Below, one piece after another: positions 1-7,684 of a stretch of 42,486 nt of DNA. Numbering within the stretch: position 1 is the first letter of the stretch; each line of letters begins with the position of its first letter. The stretch lies in NCBI GenBank assembly GCA_902492545.1, contig CABULX010000001.1, positions 1 through 42,486 on the forward strand, in the 5' to 3' direction. The translations under genes were made by a program, and so were the position numbers. The notes under the pieces were generated by a model that was given only the letters and a program-made list of their open reading frames with translations, ran no database searches and was not told where the DNA came from. The DNA is from an uncultured Collinsella sp. GTDB lineage: Bacteria; Actinomycetota; Coriobacteriia; Coriobacteriales; Coriobacteriaceae.

Positions 1-83
1 CGATTCAGTCGCGCGGGCAGCATTTCCCAGTTGACAAAACTATAGGAACACCCCCGTATGCGCTCTTACTGTTTGGCTGTATT

Positions 84-114
84 TTGAGTCCTTCTAGTGT
101 ATTTGAGCGATAAT
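84..114 (+). promoter_or_regulatory. Candidate promoter for coaE
   Basis: A -10-like hexamer GATAAT (109-114, five of six matches to TATAAT) lies about 28 bases before the coaE start, with TTGAGT at 84-89 as a possible -35. The 19-base spacer is longer than ideal. The first 142 bases hold no complete gene; whether the start of the window carries the tail of an upstream gene cannot be told. Confidence 0.3.
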
Positions 115-142
115 TACTCGCATTGGCGTTAGGGAGGGCTTG

Positions 143-784
143 ATGTTTACCGTATTTGTCTTGGGCAATATCGCTTCGGGTAAGTCGACTGCCTGCCGCT
201 ATTTCGAATCTCGTGGCGCTATGCTTATCGATCTGGATGAGCTTGCAAAATCGCTGTATGTGCCGGGCTCTGATATCGTCAATGCTCTCGCGGATGAATT
301 CGGTTGGGACATTTTGGATGAGGAAGGCGGCATTCGCCGCAGCATCCTCGCCTCTCGAGCTTTCGCTTCTCCTGATTCGGTCGCACGGCTCAATGGCATT
401 GTGCATCCCGTTCTGATTGAACAGCTTTCGCTTAGGATTCTCGATCCGGTTTGTTGTACGGTTTCATCACCCCGTTACCCCTTTGCGGTGATTGAGGTTT
501 CTGCTCCGACTGGTTTTGAGGATGCATTTGGCTTGGCTGATGAAATTCTGGTCATCAGCGCCCCTTTGTCAGTTCGTCGCGAGCGCGCTATTCAACGTGG
601 CATGGAGCCATCTGATTTCGATGCCCGTTCTGCTTGCCAGCCCGATGAGTCTGCGCTGTGCAATCTCGCTACAACGGTGATTGATAATTCGGCAGCCGAT
701 AATTCGCTCTTTGAGCAGCTTGACTCATGGCTTGCATGCCACGGGTTTATAGATACTTCGGATGAGGAGGAGGCCGATGCCTAA
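143..784 (+). CDS. coaE: Dephospho-CoA kinase
   Basis: This is probably the last enzyme of coenzyme A synthesis, phosphorylating the 3'-OH of dephospho-CoA in the cytoplasm. The 213-residue length fits the family. A P-loop GNIASGKST lies at residues 8-16, followed by the LIDLDELAK segment (the CoaE D-x-D-E-L-A motif) and the I-V-H-P motif near residue 90, then a lid-like RxxRAIQRG region. The start was taken as ATG 143, because AGGGAGG at 131-137 sits 5 bases ahead; a TTG directly before it (140) is a weaker choice. The gene overlaps the next one by 8 bases, suggesting translational coupling. The P-loop departs from the common GGIGSGKS form, so the protein is somewhat divergent, but the other motifs support the call. 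Confidence 0.85.
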   Translation: MFTVFVLGNIASGKSTACRYFESRGAMLIDLDELAKSLYVPGSDIVNALADEFGWDILDEEGGIRRSILASRAFASPDSVARLNGIVHPVLIEQLSLRILDPVCCTVSSPRYPFAVIEVSAPTGFEDAFGLADEILVISAPLSVRRERAIQRGMEPSDFDARSACQPDESALCNLATTVIDNSAADNSLFEQLDSWLACHGFIDTSDEEEADA

Positions 785-1358
785 GGCACGTTTCTTTACG
801 TGGTATCGCGTGGCGCCACTTGCCGTTGTGTTCGTCTTCGGCCTTATTTCGCTCGTCTACTCGTGTGCCCCTGCCGCTTTCTTTAAGCCGCTGTATCCGA
901 TTGACTACGAGGTGTATGTAAAGCAATCCAGTATTTCGCATAATCTGGATCCGTATCTGGTGTGCGCTGTCATTAAGTCGGAATCGAATTGGGATCCCGA
1001 GGCCGAGTCGAATCAGGGTGCTCAGGGATTGATGCAGCTGATGCCCGAGACTGCCCAGGATATGATCGCCAAGGGCCTTGTCGACGGAGGGGAGTATTCG
1101 GCCGACAATCTTAACGATCCGGCTACGAATATCGAGTTTGGCTGCGCATACCTCTCGTATCTTCTCGCCTATTTCAACGGGTCGACGGATAGTGCCATCG
1201 CCGCCTATAACGCCGGTATGGGCAATGTCGACGGATGGGCGCAGCAGAACACGTCACTCCATAATGCGATTACCTTCCCTGAAACTCAGGCTTATCTGAT
1301 TCGCGTCAATAATGCCTGGGTTCGATATAAGACTCTCTATCCCGATCGGTTCGTATAG
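777..1358 (+). CDS. Membrane-anchored lytic transglycosylase (SLT domain)
   Basis: This is a peptidoglycan lytic transglycosylase of the Slt/MltE-like GH23 family, which cleaves the MurNAc-GlcNAc bond and forms 1,6-anhydro-MurNAc. Of 193 residues, an N-terminal hydrophobic segment (about 13-33) forms a signal anchor or signal peptide. The SLT domain follows: the catalytic Glu lies in IKSESNW (Glu69), then G-A-Q-G-L-M-Q-L-M-P near residues 80-90 and the A-A-Y-N-A-G motif further on. The start is ATG 777, preceded by GAGGAGG at about 765-771; an ATG at 762 would place that ribosome site inside the gene. The start lies inside the coaE end. This compact form, with no LysM or other wall-binding domain, is common in Gram-positive bacteria next to coaE or DNA-repair genes. 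Confidence 0.87.
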   Translation: MPKARFFTWYRVAPLAVVFVFGLISLVYSCAPAAFFKPLYPIDYEVYVKQSSISHNLDPYLVCAVIKSESNWDPEAESNQGAQGLMQLMPETAQDMIAKGLVDGGEYSADNLNDPATNIEFGCAYLSYLLAYFNGSTDSAIAAYNAGMGNVDGWAQQNTSLHNAITFPETQAYLIRVNNAWVRYKTLYPDRFV

Positions 1359-1409
1359 GACTAAGCCCACCGCCTGCGTATACTGCAGATGTATGAGTTA
1401 GGAGTATCC

Positions 1410-3650
1410 ATGGCGGAATTTGAAGTAGAACGCGTTGGTGGTGAACTTAAGCGCTTTGGCGTTGAGGGCGCTGAGGTGCCGTTTGAAGTCGTTTCCCCCT
1501 ATGAGCCTGCCGGTTCCCAGCCCAAGGCCATTGAGTCACTTGTGCGGGGCGTGAGGGACGGAGACCGCTATCAGGTTTTGCTGGGTGTGACTGGTTCGGG
1601 TAAGACTTTTACGATGGCCAAAACCATTGAGGCCTTGGGTAAGCCGACCCTTGTCATGGCTCCGAATAAAACGCTCGCCGCTCAGCTTGCGAGCGAGCTC
1701 AAAGAGTTCTTTCCCAATAACGCTGTGGTCTACTTCGTCTCGTACTACGACTACTATCAGCCCGAGGCGTATGTGCCGCAAAGCGATACATATATCGAGA
1801 AAGACTCCTCGATTAACGAAGAGGTCGAGATGCTGCGTCATCAGGCGACCGCGTCACTGCTCTCTCGACGTGATGTGATCGTTGTCGCATCGGTCTCGTG
1901 TATCTATGGCATTGGCTCTCCTGAGGACTATGCGGGTCTGGCTCCAAACGTCGACAAGAAGGTGCCGCTCGAGCGCGATGACTTTATCCATGCGCTTATC
2001 GACATTCAATATGATCGCAATGACTATGACCTGGCACGTGGCACGTTCCGCGTGCGCGGCGATGTTGTTGACGTGTATCCGCCTTATGCCGAGCATCCGT
2101 TGCGGTTTGAGTTCTTTGGCGACGAGGTCGAGCTGATTGCCGAGATCGATGAGGTCACCGGTGAGATGCTTCGTGAGTACGAGGCCATCCCCGTATGGCC
2201 GGCATCACACTACGTGACCGAGAAGCCGAAGGTCAAGGCTGCTCTGAAATCGATCAGCGAAGAGTGCGAGAAGCGCGTGGCGGAGCTCAAGGCGACCGAC
2301 AAGTTGCTCGAGGCGCAGCGTCTGCAGCAGCGCACCGATTATGATCTTGAGATGCTCGAGACGATGGGCTTTTGCAACGGCATCGAGAACTACTCGCGTC
2401 ATCTTGACGGTCGCAAGCCGGGTGAGCCGCCGTTTACCCTAATCGATTACTTTCCCAAGGATATGCTCTGCATCATCGATGAGAGCCATGTGACGGTGCC
2501 GCAGATTCGCGGCATGCACGAAGGTGACCGCTCGCGTAAGGTGACGCTGGTGGAACACGGTTTTCGCCTGCCCTCAGCGCTCGATAACCGCCCGCTTCGT
2601 TTCGATGAGTTTGAGGCAAGGATACCCCAGTTTATCTATGTTTCGGCCACGCCGGGCGACTACGAGCTGCGGGTGAGCCAAAACGATGTGGAGCAGATTA
2701 TTCGTCCGACTGGCCTGCTCGACCCCAAGATTGACGTGCGTCCAGTTCGCGGCCAGATTGACGATCTTGAGGACGAGATTCGCGAGCGCGTTGCCCGCAA
2801 GGAGCGCGTGCTGGTGACCACGTTGACCAAGCGCATGGCCGAGGACCTGACCGACCATCTGCTCGACGCGGGCATTAAGGTCAATTACATGCACTCTGAT
2901 ACGGCGACAATGGACCGTGTCGAGATCCTGCGAACGCTGCGCGAGGGCAAGATCGATGTTCTCGTTGGCATCAACCTGCTTCGCGAGGGCTTGGATCTCC
3001 CCGAGGTCTCACTGGTGGCAATTCTCGATGCCGATAAGGAAGGCTTCTTGCGCAACCGCCGTTCGCTGATTCAGACGATTGGCCGTGCGGCCCGTAACGC
3101 CGATGGTGAAGTCATCATGTATGCAGACGTTGTGACCGATTCGATGAAAGAGGCCATCGAGGAGACGCAGCGCCGTCGCGAGATTCAGATGGCATACAAC
3201 GAAGAACATGGCATTGTGCCCAAGACAGTGCGCAAGGCCATCAACGACATCTCAAGTTTTATTGCCGAGGCCGAAAAAACTGTGGGCTCCAAGGGACGCT
3301 CGAAGGGCGACTCTCTTGGCCATGGCGCATTCTATACGCCCGATGAGTCGGGCGAGGGCGGTGTGCCGGAAACGGTGGCGCCCGAGCAGACACTTGCGGA
3401 GCAGTTGGAAGAACTGCCGCATGACGAGCTTGTGCGGATCGTCGAAACCATGGAAGAGGATATGCGTAACGCTTCTGCCGCTATGGACTTTGAGGAGGCG
3501 GCGCGCCTGCGCGATGCTGTCGTTCAGATTCGGGCGATGCTCGAGGGTGCGTCTGAGGACGAGACGATCGAGCGCTTACGCTCGCAGGCCCGCAAGGGTT
3601 CCACGTTCGCATCGGGCAGAAAACGCCAGGGTGCACGGTTTAAGAAATAG
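1410..3650 (+). CDS. uvrB: UvrABC excinuclease subunit B
   Basis: UvrB is the damage-verifying helicase-like subunit of nucleotide excision repair; UvrA loads it and it recruits UvrC. The 746-residue protein has Walker A GVTGSGKT (59-66), the tyrosine-rich beta-hairpin YYDYYQPEAYVPQ that probes the DNA strand, the IDESHV Walker B box, the SATPGDYE and QTIGRAARN helicase motifs, and a C-terminal UVR domain (MDFEEAARLRD) that binds UvrC. Start ATG 1410 has TTAGGAG 6 bases ahead; an in-frame ATG at 1389 lacks a good site. A TATACT hexamer (1379-1384) could be a -10 for its own promoter, although no good -35 is visible. uvrA and uvrC lie 6.4 and 11.6 kb downstream. Confidence 0.98.
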   Translation: MAEFEVERVGGELKRFGVEGAEVPFEVVSPYEPAGSQPKAIESLVRGVRDGDRYQVLLGVTGSGKTFTMAKTIEALGKPTLVMAPNKTLAAQLASELKEFFPNNAVVYFVSYYDYYQPEAYVPQSDTYIEKDSSINEEVEMLRHQATASLLSRRDVIVVASVSCIYGIGSPEDYAGLAPNVDKKVPLERDDFIHALIDIQYDRNDYDLARGTFRVRGDVVDVYPPYAEHPLRFEFFGDEVELIAEIDEVTGEMLREYEAIPVWPASHYVTEKPKVKAALKSISEECEKRVAELKATDKLLEAQRLQQRTDYDLEMLETMGFCNGIENYSRHLDGRKPGEPPFTLIDYFPKDMLCIIDESHVTVPQIRGMHEGDRSRKVTLVEHGFRLPSALDNRPLRFDEFEARIPQFIYVSATPGDYELRVSQNDVEQIIRPTGLLDPKIDVRPVRGQIDDLEDEIRERVARKERVLVTTLTKRMAEDLTDHLLDAGIKVNYMHSDTATMDRVEILRTLREGKIDVLVGINLLREGLDLPEVSLVAILDADKEGFLRNRRSLIQTIGRAARNADGEVIMYADVVTDSMKEAIEETQRRREIQMAYNEEHGIVPKTVRKAINDISSFIAEAEKTVGSKGRSKGDSLGHGAFYTPDESGEGGVPETVAPEQTLAEQLEELPHDELVRIVETMEEDMRNASAAMDFEEAARLRDAVVQIRAMLEGASEDETIERLRSQARKGSTFASGRKRQGARFKK

Positions 3651-3655
3651 CGAAC

Positions 3656-3696
3656 AGGCCCCGAGTTCCCTGTGGAGCTCGGGGCCTATGTCTTTT
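3656..3696 (+). terminator. Terminator after uvrB
   Basis: A 10-bp perfect stem (3656-3665 with 3678-3687) with a 12-base loop is followed by a T-rich tail (3691-3695). It lies 6 bases after the uvrB stop, in the short gap between uvrB and the convergent minus-strand flavoprotein gene, so it may insulate both. Confidence 0.75.
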
Positions 3697-3715
3697 GCGC
3701 GCTGGAATTTGTGCG

Positions 3716-5356
3716 TTAGAGGTCTGCGATCAGGGCTTCAGCACAACGAATGCCGTCGGTGGCTGCGCTCATGATGCCGCCGGCATATCCAGCTCCCTCA
3801 CCGCAAGGGTAGAGGCCCGGGGTCGACACGGCATGGCACGTTCGGTCTCGGGTAACAGTGACCGGTGAGCTCGAACGAGTCTCCACGCCGGTAAGAACGG
3901 CATCGGGACGGTCGTAGCCTCGTAGCTTTTTTCCGAGTAGGGGAAGTCCCAGACGGAGCGACTCGACGATATGCTGCGGCAGGGCTTCGTCAATTGCCGT
4001 CCAGGTCACACCGAGCGGATAGGTGGGCTTTACCTTTCCGGGCGCCTTGCTGGCGCGTCCTGCGAGGAAATCTCCGACGAGCTGTGCCGGTGCGTTCCAG
4101 TTGGAACCGCCCAGGCGATAGGCGGCCGCCTCGCAGGCACGCTGGAGCTCGATGCCGGCGAGCGGGTCATCGTTGGGAAGGTCCTCAGGCGTGACGTTAA
4201 CGAGCAGGGCGGCATTTGCGTTGCGTCCGTCGCGGGCATTGAGACTGGCCCCGTTGACGCACAGATGGCACGGTTCTGAAGAGGCGGCAACAACCTGTCC
4301 GCCGGGGCACATGCAAAACGAGAACACGCTGCGGCCGTTGGGAAGATGGGCAACAAGTTTGTAGGGGGCCGCCCCGAGCGCTGGATGTCCCGCCGAGGCT
4401 CCATATTGGGCTCTGTTGATGTCGCGTTGCGGATGCTCGATGCGAACGCCCATGGCAAAGGTCTTTTGCGCGAGGGCCACGTTGTGGTCCTTAAGGAGCT
4501 CAAAAATATCGCGAGCAGAATGCCCGCAGGCGAGGATGAGATGCTTTGTCTCGATTGGCTCGTAAGCGGCGTCTTGGGACGATTGGACATCAATACCGGT
4601 GATGGCGCCAGACGCGTCGATGCGAATGTCGACGAGCTTCGTTCGATAACGGACGACACCTCCGAGCTGCTCGATGCGCTGGGATATAGCGGTGACAACC
4701 TTGGGAAGGATGTCGGAGCCAATGTGCGGCTTGGCATCCCACAGAATATCGCGGGGCGCACCCGCCTCGACGAAGGTTTCGAGGATAAGGCGATGGGCGG
4801 GATTTTTTGTTCCCGTATTGAGCTTGCCGTCCGAGAAGGTCCCCGCGCCGCCCAGACCAAACTGAATATTGCTCTCGGGGTCGAGGATGCGCTCCTTTAG
4901 AAAGAGGTCGATCGCCTGCGAGCGGCGAAATGCCGGGTCGCCGCGCTCGATAAGCAAGGGCTTAAGACCTGCTTTGGCGAGCGTGAGCGCAGCGAAAAGG
5001 CCGGCGCATCCGGCGCCGACAACGATAGGGCGTTCTTGAGGTGCGTCGGAGACGGGGGAGGGGAATGAAGGCTCATCGTCTTCTATCGCGCGTACGCGCG
5101 AGCGGTCACGCTCGGCAACGCTGTCGACCGCTTCTCGCTCGAGGTGGGGACTAGTCAGCTCAACACGAAAGCTCAGGATAAAATGGACGTCTCGTTTTTT
5201 GCGAGCGTCGATTGACTTGCGATGGAGCTCGATGGACTTGATCTCGGAGTCCTTGCAACGTAGGATGCGCTTGGCGACTCGCTTGCCAACAATGAGGCAG
5301 GCATTTTCATCGCCGGCTTCATCGAGCGACGCGTTGACTTGGGTGATTTCGATCAT
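3716..5356 (-). CDS. FAD-dependent dehydrogenase, COG2509 type
   Basis: This is a 546-residue flavoprotein of the COG2509 family of putative FAD-dependent dehydrogenases; its substrate is unknown. A basic N-terminal domain (about 1-80, with an EIKSIELHRKSIDARKK segment) is typical of the family and precedes the Rossmann dinucleotide motif VVGAGCAGLFAALTLAKAG, followed by the acidic residue that contacts the FAD ribose. A second glycine-rich block near the C-terminus (YPCGEGAGYAGGIMSAATDG) closes the FAD site. The start is ATG 5356, with AAGGAGA about 6 bases ahead; a longer frame extends upstream without such a site. It is the last of a minus-strand string after the HI0933-type flavoprotein, separated by 80 bases that hold a hairpin terminator and a TATAAT. 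Confidence 0.88.
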   Translation of the reverse strand: MIEITQVNASLDEAGDENACLIVGKRVAKRILRCKDSEIKSIELHRKSIDARKKRDVHFILSFRVELTSPHLEREAVDSVAERDRSRVRAIEDDEPSFPSPVSDAPQERPIVVGAGCAGLFAALTLAKAGLKPLLIERGDPAFRRSQAIDLFLKERILDPESNIQFGLGGAGTFSDGKLNTGTKNPAHRLILETFVEAGAPRDILWDAKPHIGSDILPKVVTAISQRIEQLGGVVRYRTKLVDIRIDASGAITGIDVQSSQDAAYEPIETKHLILACGHSARDIFELLKDHNVALAQKTFAMGVRIEHPQRDINRAQYGASAGHPALGAAPYKLVAHLPNGRSVFSFCMCPGGQVVAASSEPCHLCVNGASLNARDGRNANAALLVNVTPEDLPNDDPLAGIELQRACEAAAYRLGGSNWNAPAQLVGDFLAGRASKAPGKVKPTYPLGVTWTAIDEALPQHIVESLRLGLPLLGKKLRGYDRPDAVLTGVETRSSSPVTVTRDRTCHAVSTPGLYPCGEGAGYAGGIMSAATDGIRCAEALIADL

Positions 5357-5371
5357 CGAGGTCTCCTTAGA

Positions 5372-5406
5372 GGCAAGAAAGAGGCCGTCCGGTATCCCAG
5401 ACGGCC
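5372..5406 (-). terminator. Terminator or attenuator between the two flavoprotein genes
   Basis: On the minus strand a 7-bp GC-rich perfect stem (5406-5400 with 5389-5383) is followed by a pyrimidine tail TCTTTCTT (5382-5375). Upstream on the same strand, a perfect TATAAT (plus-strand ATTATA near 5422-5427) could be a -10 for the COG2509 gene. In that case the hairpin would sit in its leader and act as an attenuator. No convincing -35 was seen. Confidence 0.5.
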
Positions 5407-5436
5407 CGAATGCGTTTTTGATTATAGACTGCGCGG

Positions 5437-6708
5437 CTACAGGCTGCTTGCAGCGCGAATGCCCGAGAGCCATGCCCACGCAAGGTTAAAGCCTCCGCAA
5501 TCGGCGTCGATGTCGAGCGCTTCGCCGCAGACGTAAAGCGGGGTGTCGACAACGCTGCGCGCGCGTAGACTGGGTGTTGAGATGCTCTCGACAGATACGC
5601 CACCACGCGTGACCTGCGCCGAGCGCTCCTTGGCTGTTCCCTCGACGAGCAACTTAAAGTGCTTGAGGATCGAGACCAGGTGGATGACATCGTTGGAGCC
5701 TGGATGGCACTGCTCGAACGCTGTACAGACGACGCGGGAGAGTTGCGGGGCGAGCATGCCGTCGAGCCAACGGGGATCGCGGGGCGAAAAGCCGCCGAGC
5801 AGCTCAACGCGCCGGTTGAGCATATCGAGCAGCTCGTCTTTGGAGAGGTCGGGGAAAACGTCGAGCAGGATCGTATCGCCGCGCTGGATACGACGGGAGA
5901 GGTTGAAGACAGCGACGCCCGAGATGCCGAAGGCTCGAAACAGTACTTCACCGTCTTCGTGCCAGAGCTCACTATGGTTACGGGTGAGCGTCAAGCGGGC
6001 GCGGACGCGCAGACCATCCAACGTCTTGAGTGCCGCCCGATCGCCAACGACCGTTGCCGATACGGGGCAGAGGATGGGGCGCAGCGAAGTGAGGGGGAGG
6101 CTAAACGTATCGGCGATACCGGTGGGGTTGCCGCCCGTGGCGATAATTACGGCATGTGCCTGCAGGGCCTCGTTCTTGCGAGGGACATCGGCGAGCGTTT
6201 TCCGAAGCGAGCGGAGCTCCGATTTTCGGTCGTCGTGCTTTTTTGCCTTGAGCGCCCGCGCTGGACGGTCTATTTGGAGTGCCCAGCCTTCGGAAACTTT
6301 GTGCGCCGAGGCAACGTTGGCTCCGCAGATTAAGGTGATACCTAGGCGGTTGCAAACGTTGAGAAGCGCGTCGCGCACCGATTCGGCGCGAAGGGAGCGC
6401 GGGTACAGCCGGCCTTCCTCGGAGGTTGTCATGATGCCCAGCGAGGAGAAGAAACCCATAAGCTCTTGTTCGGGCTGGGGGCCCATGACGGATTCGACGA
6501 ATGCGGGGTGGTTATACCGCTGAGGATCAATCGATTCGTTGGAGAGGTTGCAGCGGCCGTTACCGGTCGCAAGGAGCTTAAGGCCGCAGGCGACATCGCG
6601 CTCAACGATGCAGACGCTTTTGCCAGCACGTGCGGCCGTAATGGCGGCGGCGAGGCCTGAAGCCCCGCCGCCGATTACCAGGACGTCATAGAAGGCGCTC
6701 GTGTTCAC
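5437..6708 (-). CDS. HI0933/BaiN-family FAD-binding oxidoreductase
   Basis: This 423-residue flavoprotein belongs to the HI0933-like (BaiN/YhiN) family. A Rossmann FAD motif sits at the N-terminus (VLVIGGGASGLAAAITAARAG, about residues 9-29), followed by the family hallmark KLLATGNGRCNLSN and the C-terminal CGEALDIDADCGGFNLAWA block. The physiological reaction is not settled: family members have been linked to bile-acid 7-dehydroxylation steps in Clostridium, but most are of unknown role, and no bai genes are nearby. The start is GTG 6708, immediately after the stop codon of the mrp gene, so translation is probably coupled. It reads as a typical housekeeping member. Confidence 0.9.
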   Translation of the reverse strand: MNTSAFYDVLVIGGGASGLAAAITAARAGKSVCIVERDVACGLKLLATGNGRCNLSNESIDPQRYNHPAFVESVMGPQPEQELMGFFSSLGIMTTSEEGRLYPRSLRAESVRDALLNVCNRLGITLICGANVASAHKVSEGWALQIDRPARALKAKKHDDRKSELRSLRKTLADVPRKNEALQAHAVIIATGGNPTGIADTFSLPLTSLRPILCPVSATVVGDRAALKTLDGLRVRARLTLTRNHSELWHEDGEVLFRAFGISGVAVFNLSRRIQRGDTILLDVFPDLSKDELLDMLNRRVELLGGFSPRDPRWLDGMLAPQLSRVVCTAFEQCHPGSNDVIHLVSILKHFKLLVEGTAKERSAQVTRGGVSVESISTPSLRARSVVDTPLYVCGEALDIDADCGGFNLAWAWLSGIRAASSL

Positions 6709-7539
6709 TTAGGCCTCGTCGGTCTCGTGCGGGGTAATGGCCTCGACGGCAGAGACTGCCTTGGGCAACATGCCATCGGGCAGCGCGGTCTCGACCTCGC
6801 CCTTATCGCAGGCCTCGGCGAGTGACGGATTGATGGGAAGCGTGCCCAAGATGTCGAGGTTATAGCGCTCTGCGACCTCGGGGAGCTTGCTCTTGCCAAA
6901 GACCTCGATCTTCTTGCCGCAGTCGGGACACTCAATATAGCTCATGTTCTCGACAATGCCCAGAATGGGGACGTTCATCTTCTCGGCCATGTTGACCGCC
7001 TTGGCGACGATCATCGAGACCAGATCCTGCGGGCTCGTGACGATGACGATGCCGTCGACGGGCAGTGACTGGAAGACGGTGAGAGCGACGTCGCCTGTTC
7101 CCGGAGGCATGTCGACCAGCAGGTAGTCGATGGGGCCCCACGAGGTCTCGCTCCAGAACTGCCTAATGGCGCCTGCGATGACCGGACCGCGCCAAAGGAC
7201 GGGGTCGGTCTCGTTTTGGAGCAGCAGGTTGGAGCTCATGACCTTGACGCCGTGCTCGGAGATTTCGGGCAGCATAAGGTTGCCAAGGGCATGGACGTGG
7301 CGTCCGCTCATACCGAACATCTTGGGGATAGAGGGACCGGTGATGTCGGCATCGAGGACGCCGACCTTGTGGCCGTGACGGGCAAGCTCGGTAGCGATGG
7401 CACCGGTGACAAACGACTTGCCGACACCGCCCTTGCCGGAAAGCACGGCGATGACGCGTTTGACCTCGGACAGCGTGTTCTCCTCAAATTGCGACGGCGA
7501 CGTTTGTCCGCCGGCGGCCTGTGCGTGCTCGCAACCCAT
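6709..7539 (-). CDS. mrp: Mrp/NBP35-family Fe-S cluster carrier ATPase
   Basis: This is a cytoplasmic P-loop ATPase of the Mrp/ApbC/NBP35 family, which carries and delivers Fe-S clusters. The 276-residue protein has the deviant Walker A GKGGVGKS (about 35-42), the D-x-D-I-T-G-P-S-I switch region, and D-M-P-P-G-T-G-D. The C-terminal C-x-x-C pair (ECPDCGKK) holds the bridging cluster between subunits. The N-terminus has only one cysteine (MGCEHAQ), not the four-cysteine ferredoxin-like motif of eukaryotic NBP35. Start ATG 7539 has AAAGGAG about 7 bases ahead. It abuts the HI0933-type flavoprotein with no spacer. Confidence 0.93.
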   Translation of the reverse strand: MGCEHAQAAGGQTSPSQFEENTLSEVKRVIAVLSGKGGVGKSFVTGAIATELARHGHKVGVLDADITGPSIPKMFGMSGRHVHALGNLMLPEISEHGVKVMSSNLLLQNETDPVLWRGPVIAGAIRQFWSETSWGPIDYLLVDMPPGTGDVALTVFQSLPVDGIVIVTSPQDLVSMIVAKAVNMAEKMNVPILGIVENMSYIECPDCGKKIEVFGKSKLPEVAERYNLDILGTLPINPSLAEACDKGEVETALPDGMLPKAVSAVEAITPHETDEA

Positions 7540-7594
7540 GTATGACTCCTTTGTATATGTTGGGGCCGGGGCCCCGTGATGTGACACGAGCGTC

Positions 7595-7624
7595 ATTGTA
7601 CCCTCGTTTGCGAGCGGGAGTCAT
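7595..7624 (-). promoter_or_regulatory. Candidate promoter for mrp
   Basis: On the minus strand, ATGACT (plus 7619-7624) and TACAAT (plus 7595-7600) are separated by 18 bases and match the -35 and -10 consensus at four and five of six positions. A short inverted repeat CTCG-TTTG-CGAG (7603-7614) lies between the boxes. The leader to the start at 7539 contains a GGGGCC/GGCCCC hairpin. Confidence 0.5.
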
Positions 7625-7684
7625 TTGCGATGCATTTGGGCCGAGCGTGCTTGCAATACGATGGGTCCAAGCGAATGGGCGGGC

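Noticed and set aside
31..46. TTGACA next to TATAGG as a promoter
   Set aside because: The two hexamers are only 4 bases apart, far too close for -35 and -10 boxes, and no good -10 lies 16-19 bases after TTGACA.
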